A DNA stretch of 6,022 nt from Candidatus Cloacimonas sp. 4484_140. Lineage in GTDB: Bacteria > Cloacimonadota > Cloacimonadia > JGIOTU-2. Position 1 is the stretch's first letter. Every line of letters starts with the position of its first letter. A program made the translations under genes and the position numbers. The notes below the pieces were generated by a model. That model was not told where the DNA came from and did not search any database. It saw nothing but the letters and a program-made list of their open reading frames with translations. The stretch covers positions 1-6,022 of the forward strand of contig MVCT01000103.1 of the NCBI GenBank assembly GCA_002049945.1, written 5' to 3'. Shown in pieces: positions 1 through 4,803 of this stretch.

Positions 1-21
1 TCGAAGAGCATGTCTTAAGTA
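1..21. repeat. REP-like palindrome, left flank of the RAYT (cut by the window edge)
   Basis: The first eight bases, TCGAAGAG, equal the reverse complement of the loop (CTCTTCGA, 644-651) of the hairpin on the other side of the RAYT gene. They are followed by CATGTCTTAAGT (9-20), which reads as the 3' arm of a stem whose 5' arm would lie outside the window. The 13-mer at 9-21 recurs directly at 684-696 with one change (CATGCCTTAAGTA). Bases 1-13 also match the reverse complement of 639-651 at 12 of 13 positions. So both flanks of the transposase carry the same repeat family. The hairpin itself is inferred because only half is visible. Confidence 0.6.
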
Positions 22-38
22 AATCAGCACTCGTCATA

Positions 39-617
39 TTACGCTTCATCCAACAATTCCAATAACGTTTTCTCTAAAATCTGCTGCCTAAACTCCTTAA
101 TCGATTTAATGTAATCATCTATATCAATAAAATTATTCTTCAATATGAAATCATCAAAAAGCTCACCATGCCGAACTCCTATCCACTCGCGGTAATTTGA
201 GAATTCCCACTCTTCGGGTTCATTAACAAGCCCGGCTTTCACAGGATTTAGATGAATGTACTTACAAAGTGTTATGATTTGTTCGTCATCAACAATTAAC
301 TTACTCTGAAGGGGATGTGCAAAAATTGATCCATTTCGAGTATATTTTATATTATATCTCTGTACATAAGATGATAAAGTTTTGTTGAAAATTTTGTATA
401 ATGGAATTGTACTATTTTGCTTCAGTAAGAAATGAAAATGATTCGGTATAAGACAATATGCATAAACAGAAGTAGGAATTTCTTGTATACTTTTTTTGAA
501 AGATAGTAAAAATTTAATATAATCTTTGTCTTCACGAAAAAGTAGTTCATTATGTACTACTCGATTGTAAAAATGAACGATAATTCCTTCCTGGTATTGC
601 TCTTGCTTTATTTTCAT
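39..617 (-). CDS. REP-associated tyrosine transposase (RAYT, Y1_Tnp/TnpA_REP family)
   Basis: A 192-residue single-domain HUH transposase. The HUH motif is HFH in the context LIPNHFHFLLK (H60, H62). The family signature YIHLNPVKAGLV follows, whose first tyrosine (Y120) aligns with catalytic Tyr115 of E. coli TnpA_REP. The N-terminal HFYNRVVHNELLFRED segment and the WxxSNYREW segment after the catalytic Tyr are also typical, so the length and all key residues appear intact. Known members nick single-stranded DNA at REP palindromes, are usually single-copy and domesticated, and are thought to spread REPs. Consistent with this, REP-like hairpins lie on both sides (1-21 and 632-696). The gene is on the same strand as surE, 87 bp after its stop. 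The start at 617 is preceded only by a weak purine stretch (AAAAGAA). I am confident of the family; present activity is unknown. Confidence 0.93.
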   Translation of the reverse strand: MKIKQEQYQEGIIVHFYNRVVHNELLFREDKDYIKFLLSFKKSIQEIPTSVYAYCLIPNHFHFLLKQNSTIPLYKIFNKTLSSYVQRYNIKYTRNGSIFAHPLQSKLIVDDEQIITLCKYIHLNPVKAGLVNEPEEWEFSNYREWIGVRHGELFDDFILKNNFIDIDDYIKSIKEFRQQILEKTLLELLDEA

Positions 618-631
618 TTTATTCTTTTCGC

Positions 632-663
632 ACTTGTCACAAGCTCTTCGACTTATGACAAGT
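632..663. repeat. REP-like hairpin upstream of the RAYT gene
   Basis: Arms ACTTGTCACAAG (632-643) and CTTATGACAAGT (652-663) pair over 12 positions with one internal mismatch (C640/A655), around the 8-base loop CTCTTCGA. The loop sequence returns, inverted, at the opposite flank of the transposase (1-8). It lies between the surE stop and the RAYT start. It is therefore the likely substrate class of the RAYT, and it may also end or stabilise the surE transcript, though no U-tract follows it. Confidence 0.72.
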
Positions 664-696
664 ACTTAGTAATTTTCAAAAGACATGCCTTAAGTA
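664..696. repeat. Second REP-like copy, direct repeat of the left flank
   Basis: CATGCCTTAAGTA at 684-696 repeats 9-21 with one mismatch. On the minus strand the match continues weakly: ACTTAAGGCATG then TCTTTTGA here, against ACTTAAGACATG then CTCTTCGA at the left flank. An imperfect small stem (ACTTA 664-668 with TAAGT 691-695) is possible. Together with the hairpin at 632-663 it forms a two-part, BIME-like arrangement. It ends just before the surE stop codon. Confidence 0.5.
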
Positions 697-704
697 TAAA
701 AAAA

Positions 705-1466
705 TTAAGTTTTCAAACGGTTCTTCTCAATCCACTCTTCTATCTGGGGATAATAGGAATACTTGGTCATATCTATCGTAATGGGAGTGATAGATACGCA
801 ATTGCTGCCAACTGCATGAAAATCAGTTTCAACTCCACCTGTCCAGCTTGGCATCTGCCCCCCTATCCAATAATAGGGACGCCCTCGCGGATCATTTCTC
901 TCCTTTATGAAGTCGCTGTACACACGATGTCCTAATTTCGTAACCTTAAAACCGTTTATTTCTTTCAAAGGAACAGGCGGTAAATTGATATTCAAAATAG
1001 ATTCCGCTGACATGATGGAAAAGAGATCATTTTCGAGCATATAAAGGAGTATTTCTGCTCCATCCCTGAAATCACCTTTATCCCGAAAACCCATCGATAC
1101 TGCGAGCGCAGGAAGTCCAAGATTCATTGCTTCAATTGCAGCGGCAACAGTACCGGAATAGAGGATATCCTCACCCATATTCGGACCATTATTTATTCCT
1201 GAAATCACGAGATCAATTTTTGATTTGATAATTTTATGTGTTGCTAAAATCACACAATCGGTTGGAGTACCATCTACTGCATATTTATCTTCTTTTATTT
1301 TAAAAATACGAAGCGGGTGATGGATCGTAAGAGAATGTGAAGCTGCACTTCGCTCTCTATCAGGAGCAACAATAGTTACATGATATTTTCTTCTTAAAAC
1401 CTTTGCCAGTTCTCCGATCCCCTCTGCAAAAACGCCGTCATCATTTGTTAATAGAATTCTTTTCAT
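705..1466 (-). CDS. surE: 5'/3'-nucleotidase SurE (survival protein E)
   Basis: A 253-residue full-length SurE. The enzyme is a cytoplasmic, divalent-metal-dependent phosphatase acting on nucleoside 5'- and 3'-monophosphates, and in some species on short polyphosphate. The N-terminal motif LLTNDDG places the metal ligands at D9 and D10. VAPDRERSAASHS supplies S40, and SGINNGPNMGEDILYSGTVAAA (residues 89-110) supplies N92 and the conserved glycine-rich loop. VDGTPTDC at 64-71 is also family-typical. No motif is missing and the length is normal. The start at 1466 is the only Met before LLTNDDG, but it has no clear Shine-Dalgarno. A TTGACA lies 36 bp upstream. The gene stands alone on the minus strand, followed by the REP region and the RAYT. 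Confidence 0.97.
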   Translation of the reverse strand: MKRILLTNDDGVFAEGIGELAKVLRRKYHVTIVAPDRERSAASHSLTIHHPLRIFKIKEDKYAVDGTPTDCVILATHKIIKSKIDLVISGINNGPNMGEDILYSGTVAAAIEAMNLGLPALAVSMGFRDKGDFRDGAEILLYMLENDLFSIMSAESILNINLPPVPLKEINGFKVTKLGHRVYSDFIKERNDPRGRPYYWIGGQMPSWTGGVETDFHAVGSNCVSITPITIDMTKYSYYPQIEEWIEKNRLKT

Positions 1467-1496
1467 AGTAATTCAGAGATTTCTTGTGGTATTTGC

Positions 1497-1502
1497 TGTC
1501 AA
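1497..1502 (-). promoter_or_regulatory. Candidate -35 box of surE (TTGACA)
   Basis: A perfect TTGACA on the minus strand, its first T 36 bp before the surE ATG. No good TATAAT-like hexamer is found at 16-18 bp (TCTCTG occupies 17 bp spacing). If it is used, transcription would begin very near the start codon, giving little or no leader. Support is only the hexamer and its position. Confidence 0.3.
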
Positions 1503-1790
1503 TATTTTAGAAAAATATCTTTCATAATACCAAATATTTTCAAATCTAATGAAACTTGTTTATCTTAACGGAAGTGATAAGAATTAAGATTTGTTGAAAA
1601 CAAATAAATCTCAGAAAGTTTTTAGGATATGCATCTACCAAATACATCAATTCAAAGGGTACTGCGTTTATTCTTCGTTTGCAAAGTGCAAGATAGTCTT
1701 ACATAATAAAAGGGTATATTTTTAACTGCGGGAATTAGTCACCATTAAACTCTTATCAAATCGATATATGAAGACTTTTTAAAACATTAT

Positions 1791-1806
1791 GTTGTATATT
1801 TACAAC
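1791..1806. promoter_or_regulatory. Inverted repeat GTTGTA-TATT-TACAAC, candidate operator
   Basis: Perfect 6-bp arms around a 4-base centre, ending 7 bp before the TTGACA that precedes the Cro/CI-type regulator gene. Dyads of this size beside the promoter of a small HTH regulator often bind that regulator, so autoregulation is a fair inference. Nothing in the sequence proves which protein binds. Confidence 0.42.
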
Positions 1807-1846
1807 AAATTGCTTGACATACTATACACATGCAATTTTTTATTGC
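1799..1846 (+). promoter_or_regulatory. Promoter region of the HTH-membrane protein operon with competing inverted repeats
   Basis: Two core promoters are possible: TTTACA (1799-1804) with TATACA (1823-1828) at 18 bp, or TTGACA (1814-1819) with a poor T-rich -10. AAATTGC (1807-1813) is the exact inverse of GCAATTT (1832-1838), so the pair brackets the TTGACA. GCAAT (1832-1836) can instead pair with ATTGC (1842-1846), just before the ATG. The overlap suggests an operator or a switchable hairpin at the transcript start. No Shine-Dalgarno is present before 1850. Confidence 0.4.
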
Positions 1847-1849
1847 GCC

Positions 1850-2104
1850 ATGGAAATCAGAACTATTTATAACCGTATCGCAGTATTGCGAAAAGAACGA
1901 GGTCTTTCACGGAAAGAGCTGGCAGAAAAGATAGGGGTGAATTTTCAGACAGTCGGATACCTTGAACGTGAAGAATACAATCCCAGTCTTGATCTTGCAT
2001 TCCGCATCAGTGAATGCTTTGATCTTCCTATTGAATTCATATTTTCTTCAAAACCCATGAAACCGCTCAGTGAAGAGCTATTAAATTTAAAACGAGGAGT
2101 ATAA
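1850..2104 (+). CDS. Cro/CI (XRE) family HTH transcriptional regulator, small
   Basis: An 84-residue protein consisting almost entirely of one HTH_3 domain. The scan helix is RKELAEKI (21-28), the turn is GVN, and the recognition helix is FQTVGYLERE (32-41). YNPSLDLAFRISECFDLPIEFIF closes the five-helix fold. A tail of about 18 residues (KPMKPLSEELLNLKRGV) follows. I chose ATG 1850; an in-frame TTG at 1814 would add 12 residues with no similarity to the family and would run through the -35 box. No Shine-Dalgarno precedes it. The stop is 3 bp before the next start, so the two genes are probably translationally coupled. Small regulators of this type paired with a 130-150-residue membrane protein are a recurrent two-gene unit; the signal sensed is unknown. 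It probably represses its own operon through the dyads just upstream. Confidence 0.9.
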   Translation: MEIRTIYNRIAVLRKERGLSRKELAEKIGVNFQTVGYLEREEYNPSLDLAFRISECFDLPIEFIFSSKPMKPLSEELLNLKRGV

Positions 2105-2107
2105 CTA

Positions 2108-2521
2108 ATGAACAAAACAAAACATAACCGCAGATTATCGGTGCTGATCAATTACGCCAGCATGATCATCATTTTGGTACTTTTCTACATTGTAAGAATG
2201 GGGATATTGAAAACAGTCTTTTTGGCTTTTGAGGTCATTCCACTTATTGCTGTAATATTAAGTTTTCGTCATGCATTTGTGAAAACAGGTATTTGGAAAA
2301 TGACCCATGCATCTTTCAAAAAATTAGATGAGCGTGAAGTACAGGTCGTTTTCAAAGCTACAAGTATTTCTTACAGCTTATTCGCCATCGCTATACTGGT
2401 GATCATTTACATATTTATTCTATCCGGACTGGGGCAGATCGATGCTTTGCTTGCAGTAAGTCTTCTCTATTTCGCCCACATACTTCCTGCGTCGATAATT
2501 GCATGGAATGAAAAGAATTAA
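2108..2521 (+). CDS. Four-helix integral membrane protein, partner of the HTH regulator (DUF2178-like)
   Basis: 137 residues with four predicted transmembrane segments at about 12-29, 33-52, 84-107 and 112-133. A cytoplasmic-looking loop (residues 53-83) ends in KKLDEREVQVVFKATS. A DERE motif at the end of a loop, just before the second pair of helices, is characteristic of the small membrane proteins encoded beside XRE regulators; my DUF2178-like label is by that motif and layout, not by a search. A strong GAGGAG lies 8 bp before the ATG. The start sits 3 bp after the regulator stop. It has no catalytic motif and may modulate the regulator or respond to envelope stress; that is inference. 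Confidence 0.82.
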   Translation: MNKTKHNRRLSVLINYASMIIILVLFYIVRMGILKTVFLAFEVIPLIAVILSFRHAFVKTGIWKMTHASFKKLDEREVQVVFKATSISYSLFAIAILVIIYIFILSGLGQIDALLAVSLLYFAHILPASIIAWNEKN

Positions 2522-2533
2522 GGGAATTACAAA

Positions 2534-2761
2534 ATGAAAAAAAGTTTTGTGATCTTCACTTTCAATATCCTGCTTATTTTACTACTCGGTTGCACTGAGA
2601 AGAAATCGACTTCCGATATTGCCAGTATCTGGGAAGGTTCAGTACAATTTCCTGGATTCAGCTATAAAATAGTTTTCTTATTTGATACAGAGAATAATCT
2701 TGAAGTAGAAGTGCTTTTTCCCGACCAGTCAGACAAGAAATTTTCTGCAAGCTCTTATTGA
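2534..2761 (+). pseudogene. Truncated lipoprotein, N-terminal remnant of a probable alpha/beta-hydrolase-linked protein
   Basis: 75 codons with a good ribosome site (AGGGA, 8 bp before ATG), starting 12 bp after the membrane-protein stop, so it is the third gene of the operon. Residues 1-20 form a lipoprotein signal ending in LLLGC (lipid Cys at 20). The rest, IWEGSVQFPGFSYKIVFLF and then EVEVLFPDQSDKKFSASS, resembles the small N-terminal beta domain (pattern: xGxWxGxL...G..LRIVFH, then SPDQG...IPxSS) that precedes an alpha/beta hydrolase in many secreted or lipoprotein S33-type enzymes of about 400 residues. Here the frame stops where that domain would continue, and no hydrolase sequence follows in any frame. 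The break is about 40 bp before the tRNA-derived repeat. A genuine short lipoprotein is the alternative. Confidence 0.6.
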
Positions 2762-2776
2762 CAAGTTTTTTTGTGT

Positions 2777-2799
2777 GAATTCGTGCCAATTCGTGGTTT
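2777..2799. repeat. AT-rich linker with near-repeated GAATTCGTG / CAATTCGTG
   Basis: AATTCGTG occurs twice, 11 bp apart (2779-2786 and 2789-2796 approximately), between the broken lipoprotein gene and the tRNA-derived repeat. It resembles the short 'ATTCGTG' dispersed spacers common between genes in some bacterial genomes. It cannot be shown to be dispersed from one window. Confidence 0.3.
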
Positions 2800-2860
2800 A
2801 AAATTAAAATGGCGGGAGCGACGGGACTTCCCGACCTGTCGGGACGACCTTCTGCGTGAC
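2800..2860 (-). repeat. Partial tRNA-Asp copy: 3' half from anticodon base G34 to CCA plus flank
   Basis: Direct repeat of the tRNA-Asp gene at 3119-3161 and its 3' flank. Bases 2805-2828 equal 3114-3137 (24 identical), and 2845-2860 equal 3146-3161 (16 identical). Between them the T-arm segment CGAACTCG (3138-3145) is replaced by the 16-base palindrome TCCCGACCTGTCGGGA (2829-2844). The AAAAT-rich flank beyond CCA is also shared apart from one base. The match stops exactly at tRNA position 34, the first anticodon base. There is no 5' half, so it cannot be a tRNA. It acts as the outer boundary of the GIY-YIG unit; the stop codon of that gene overlaps its first base. Confidence 0.85.
2829..2844. 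repeat. Palindrome TCCCGACCTGTCGGGA inside the tRNA copy
   Basis: Arms TCCCGAC and GTCGGGA are perfect inverses, 7 bp with a two-base centre, so about 6 bp as a real hairpin. It takes the place of eight T-arm bases of the tRNA. On the minus strand it begins 15 bp after the GIY-YIG stop, so it could act as a transcript-ending or stabilising hairpin, though no immediate U-tract follows. Confidence 0.55.
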
Positions 2861-3102
2861 TATTTGTTTATCAAATCCTCAATATATTTTCTTCTTTTTT
2901 TACGCTTGATCTCATACTCTCGCTTAATAGCTTCTGATTTGGTTTCATATTCTTCACTATAAACAAGTTTCCACGGGATTCCAAATTTTGTTGAACGTGT
3001 CCAGCCATCATTGTGACGCTGTAAGCGTAAATCCAGATCGTGTGTATGACCAACATAATATTTGTCTGTTGATTCCGAATAAATAATATATGCGTAAAAC
3101 AT
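2860..3102 (-). CDS. Small GIY-YIG nuclease-domain protein at a tRNA 3' end
   Basis: 80 residues forming a minimal GIY-YIG domain of the UPF0213/Slx1-like type. The GIY equivalent is YAYI (Y5) and the YIG equivalent is YYVG (15-18). The helix LDLRLQRHNDG carries R26 and H30, WKLVYSEEY is the central strand region, and SEAIKREYEIKRKKRRKYIEDLI carries the probable metal-binding glutamate E62 and a very basic tail. No DNA-binding domain is attached, so specificity must come from the domain itself or a partner. I chose ATG 3102; the frame is open to 3213, but that extension (37 residues) is merely translated tRNA-Asp sequence. The start is 17 bp past the tRNA 3' end on the same strand, with no Shine-Dalgarno, so it may be transcribed from the tRNA promoter. 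Its stop overlaps the outer tRNA copy. The domain call is strong; a homing role is inferred. Confidence 0.88.
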   Translation of the reverse strand: MFYAYIIYSESTDKYYVGHTHDLDLRLQRHNDGWTRSTKFGIPWKLVYSEEYETKSEAIKREYEIKRKKRRKYIEDLINK

Positions 3103-3118
3103 AATAACCAAAATAAAA

Positions 3119-3195
3119 TGGCGGGAGCGACGGGACTCGAACTCGCGACCTTCTGCGTGACAGGCAGACGTTCTAACCAACTGAACTACGCCCCC
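3119..3195 (-). tRNA. tRNA-Asp (anticodon GTC)
   Basis: A 77-base gene with encoded CCA. The acceptor stem GGGGGCG pairs with CGCTCCC with one G-T, the discriminator is G, and the D arm is GTTC/GAAC. The anticodon stem TCTGC/GCAGA encloses loop CTGTCAC, which gives anticodon GTC for aspartate. The T loop is TTCGAGT. The T stem GCGAG/CCCGT contains one A-C mismatch (52-62), where tRNA-Asp normally has G-C; the other positions agree well with bacterial tRNA-Asp. It is probably functional, though its 3' half may have been replaced by the adjoining GIY-YIG unit. It is divergent from the solute-binding protein gene. Confidence 0.96.
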
Positions 3196-3206
3196 GCGTG
3201 AGGATT

Positions 3207-3235
3207 GATTCATCGAGCAACCAAATGTGTGTCAA
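3207..3235 (-). promoter_or_regulatory. Candidate promoter of tRNA-Asp
   Basis: A perfect TTGACA (3235 to 3230 on the minus strand) begins 40 bp before the tRNA 5' end, the distance expected if the primary transcript carries a leader of about five bases. The hexamer at 17 bp spacing, TGAATC, is a poor -10. The same TTGAC core is found before surE, the HTH gene and the 5249-5680 gene. Confidence 0.45.
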
Positions 3236-3370
3236 GTTTTTTGAAATGCTTGCAAAATTCTCAATTTTAACATCAAAAAGTCATACATTCTTGCGAAACA
3301 ATAAAAGCAAAACTTGACTGCTCTCAGGATTTTTTTCATTTTTCAAAATAAATATTTCGGAGAACAAATC

Positions 3371-4663
3371 ATGAAAAAATTAGTTATATTTTTCCTGCTT
3401 CTGTGCATAATTATTGCATGGGGCTGTACGTCAAAAGAGCAAAGTACAAAAATCGAGCTGGAATTCTGGCACGCAATGGGCGGTCCCCTGGGTGATGCGC
3501 TGACAAAGTTGGTAAACGAATTTAACGAAACCCATCCCAACATTCATATCAATGAAATCTCAATGGGACGTTACCAGGCACTTTCTCAGAAACTAATGGC
3601 AGCGATCGTGGCAAATACACAGCCAGATATGGCTCAGGCATACGAAGCCTGGATCGCGAAATTTATTGAAGGCAATGCACTAGTTCCTGTCGAAAAATTC
3701 ATAAATGAACCTAATGGACTTTCCCAGGAAGAGCTCGACGATTTTTATCCGGTTTTCATAAAGAGCAGCACTTTCGACGATACAATGTATGCATTCCCCT
3801 TTAATAAGAGTGTGCGCGTGATGTATTACAACAAAGATATGTTCTACCGCAATGGACTTGACATCAATAAACCACCTGCAACGTGGGACGAGTTCATCAC
3901 GGTTGGAAAAAAACTCACCCAGGACAGGGACGGCGATGGCAAGATCGACCAGTGGGGCACGACCTTTGCCACCAATGCATGGCAATTCGAGAACTGTCTT
4001 CTCGAAGCCGGCGGACAGCTCATGAATGAAACTTTAACAGAACCTCTCTTCAACAGCAAATACGGTGTCGAGGCGCTTGACTACCTTTCGGGACAACTCA
4101 ATAAATCCAAAATTGCTTACCTCTCCACCGGTTATGACGGACAGAATGATTTCCTTGCAAGCAAAGTAGGAATGGTAGAAGGTTCGAGCGTGTCCATGGT
4201 TTATCTTCATAAGGGTGGGATTCCATTCAATCTTGGCATGGGTGCTGTCCCCTATTTCCGAACAAAAAAGAGTCTTGTCAGCGGCACGAATATTGTAATT
4301 TTTAAGGATGATAAAGATCCACAGCAAGAAGAAAAACAAAAAGCATGCTGGGAATTCATAAAATGGTTTACCAGCCCGAAACAGACTGCACATTGGTCAA
4401 ATATGACGTACTATATGCCTGTTCGAAAGAGTGCTATTGAGGATGAAGAGACCCAGGCAAAGTTCAAGAAATATCCCGGACTCAAAAGTGTGTTTGACCA
4501 GCTTTTGAATGCAGAAGTTGAACCCCAAACCGATGCGTGGTTCGAGACACGTAAATTGCTCGAAGAACAGGTCATTGAAGCAGTTTTTAGAAACCAGATA
4601 GGAGCACAAGAAGCACTGGATAATCTTGCTGATAAAATGAGAGAGATCTTGAGAGATGAATAG
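3371..4663 (+). CDS. ABC transporter extracellular sugar-binding lipoprotein (SBP family 1, UgpB/MalE-like)
   Basis: 430 residues, normal length for this family. Such proteins capture sugars or sugar phosphates outside the inner membrane and deliver them to a MalFG-type permease. Residues 2-19 are a signal peptide ending AWGC (Cys19), a somewhat non-canonical lipobox. The mature part starts with IELEFWHAMGGPLGDALTKLVNEFNETHP, followed by QPDMAQAYEAW (84-94), AFPFNKSVRVMYYNKDMF (141-158) and TWDEFITVGKKL, all SBP-1 signatures. DRDGDGKID (185-193) has the spacing of a calcium-binding loop, often seen in this family. ATG 3371 has GGAGA 7 bp upstream; an in-frame TTG at 3314 would add 19 residues before the signal peptide and is rejected. 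No permease or ATPase is next to it, so it is an orphan here. The substrate cannot be read from the sequence. Confidence 0.95.
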   Translation: MKKLVIFFLLLCIIIAWGCTSKEQSTKIELEFWHAMGGPLGDALTKLVNEFNETHPNIHINEISMGRYQALSQKLMAAIVANTQPDMAQAYEAWIAKFIEGNALVPVEKFINEPNGLSQEELDDFYPVFIKSSTFDDTMYAFPFNKSVRVMYYNKDMFYRNGLDINKPPATWDEFITVGKKLTQDRDGDGKIDQWGTTFATNAWQFENCLLEAGGQLMNETLTEPLFNSKYGVEALDYLSGQLNKSKIAYLSTGYDGQNDFLASKVGMVEGSSVSMVYLHKGGIPFNLGMGAVPYFRTKKSLVSGTNIVIFKDDKDPQQEEKQKACWEFIKWFTSPKQTAHWSNMTYYMPVRKSAIEDEETQAKFKKYPGLKSVFDQLLNAEVEPQTDAWFETRKLLEEQVIEAVFRNQIGAQEALDNLADKMREILRDE

Positions 4664-4695
4664 CTTCTTCTTTGCGAAAGTTATCAGAAACATTG

Positions 4696-4714
4696 GTCAT
4701 TTCGGGGAAATGAC
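4696..4714 (+). terminator. Hairpin after the sugar-binding protein gene, possible terminator
   Basis: GTCATTT (4696-4702) and AAATGAC (4708-4714) form a 7-bp stem with loop CGGGG, 33 bases after the stop codon. A T-run (ATTTTTCT) follows only after about six bases, so termination is possible but not classical. It could equally be a relic of a dispersed hairpin repeat. Confidence 0.4.
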
Positions 4715-4728
4715 AATACAATTTTTCT

Positions 4729-4753
4729 CGTGCCCAAGTTGGACTTGGGTACG
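4729..4753. repeat. Hairpin repeat, 11-bp stem with TGG loop (CCCAAGT/ACTTGGG)
   Basis: Arms CGTGCCCAAGT (4729-4739) and ACTTGGGTACG (4743-4753) pair at 11 of 11 positions, one being G-T. Such compact high-quality stems with no adjacent U-tract are typical of dispersed intergenic repeats. A decayed, similar sequence lies at 5896-5918. Confidence 0.65.
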
Positions 4754-4803
4754 CTGTAATATTTTTAAACATAATGAGATCTGCAAAATAGAGTGTTTTA
4801 TTA

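Larger units (their letters stand above)
1467..1813. other. AT-rich intergenic region between divergent surE and the regulator operon
   Basis: No coding frame or RNA gene is convincing in these 347 bases. The surE end holds the candidate -35 (1497-1502), overlapped by an AT-only inverted repeat ATATTTT/AAAATAT (1502-1518, 3-base loop). The regulator end holds the inverted repeat at 1791-1806 and the promoter. The middle (about 1520-1740) shows no repeat or motif I recognise. Confidence 0.6.

Noticed and set aside
552..935. 127-codon open frame on the plus strand
   Set aside because: It runs antisense to the start of the RAYT, the REP hairpin and the end of surE; it has no ribosome site and no recognisable domain.
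1814..1849. Longer HTH protein starting at TTG 1814
   Set aside because: This start codon is the first three bases of the TTGACA box, and the 12 added residues match nothing in the family.
2771..2962. 63-codon plus-strand frame across the tRNA copy
   Set aside because: Its middle (WRERRDFPTCRDDLLRD) is translated tRNA-derived sequence and the rest is antisense to the GIY-YIG gene.
3103..3213. N-terminal extension of the GIY-YIG protein
   Set aside because: The extra residues are a translation of tRNA-Asp itself; the domain begins at MFYAYIIYS.
3314..3370. Longer sugar-binding protein starting at TTG 3314
   Set aside because: It would put 19 residues before a normal signal peptide, while ATG 3371 has a well-spaced GGAGA.
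3680..4393. Several minus-strand frames inside the sugar-binding protein gene
   Set aside because: They are shadows of a clear SBP-1 coding sequence; none shows a domain or ribosome site.
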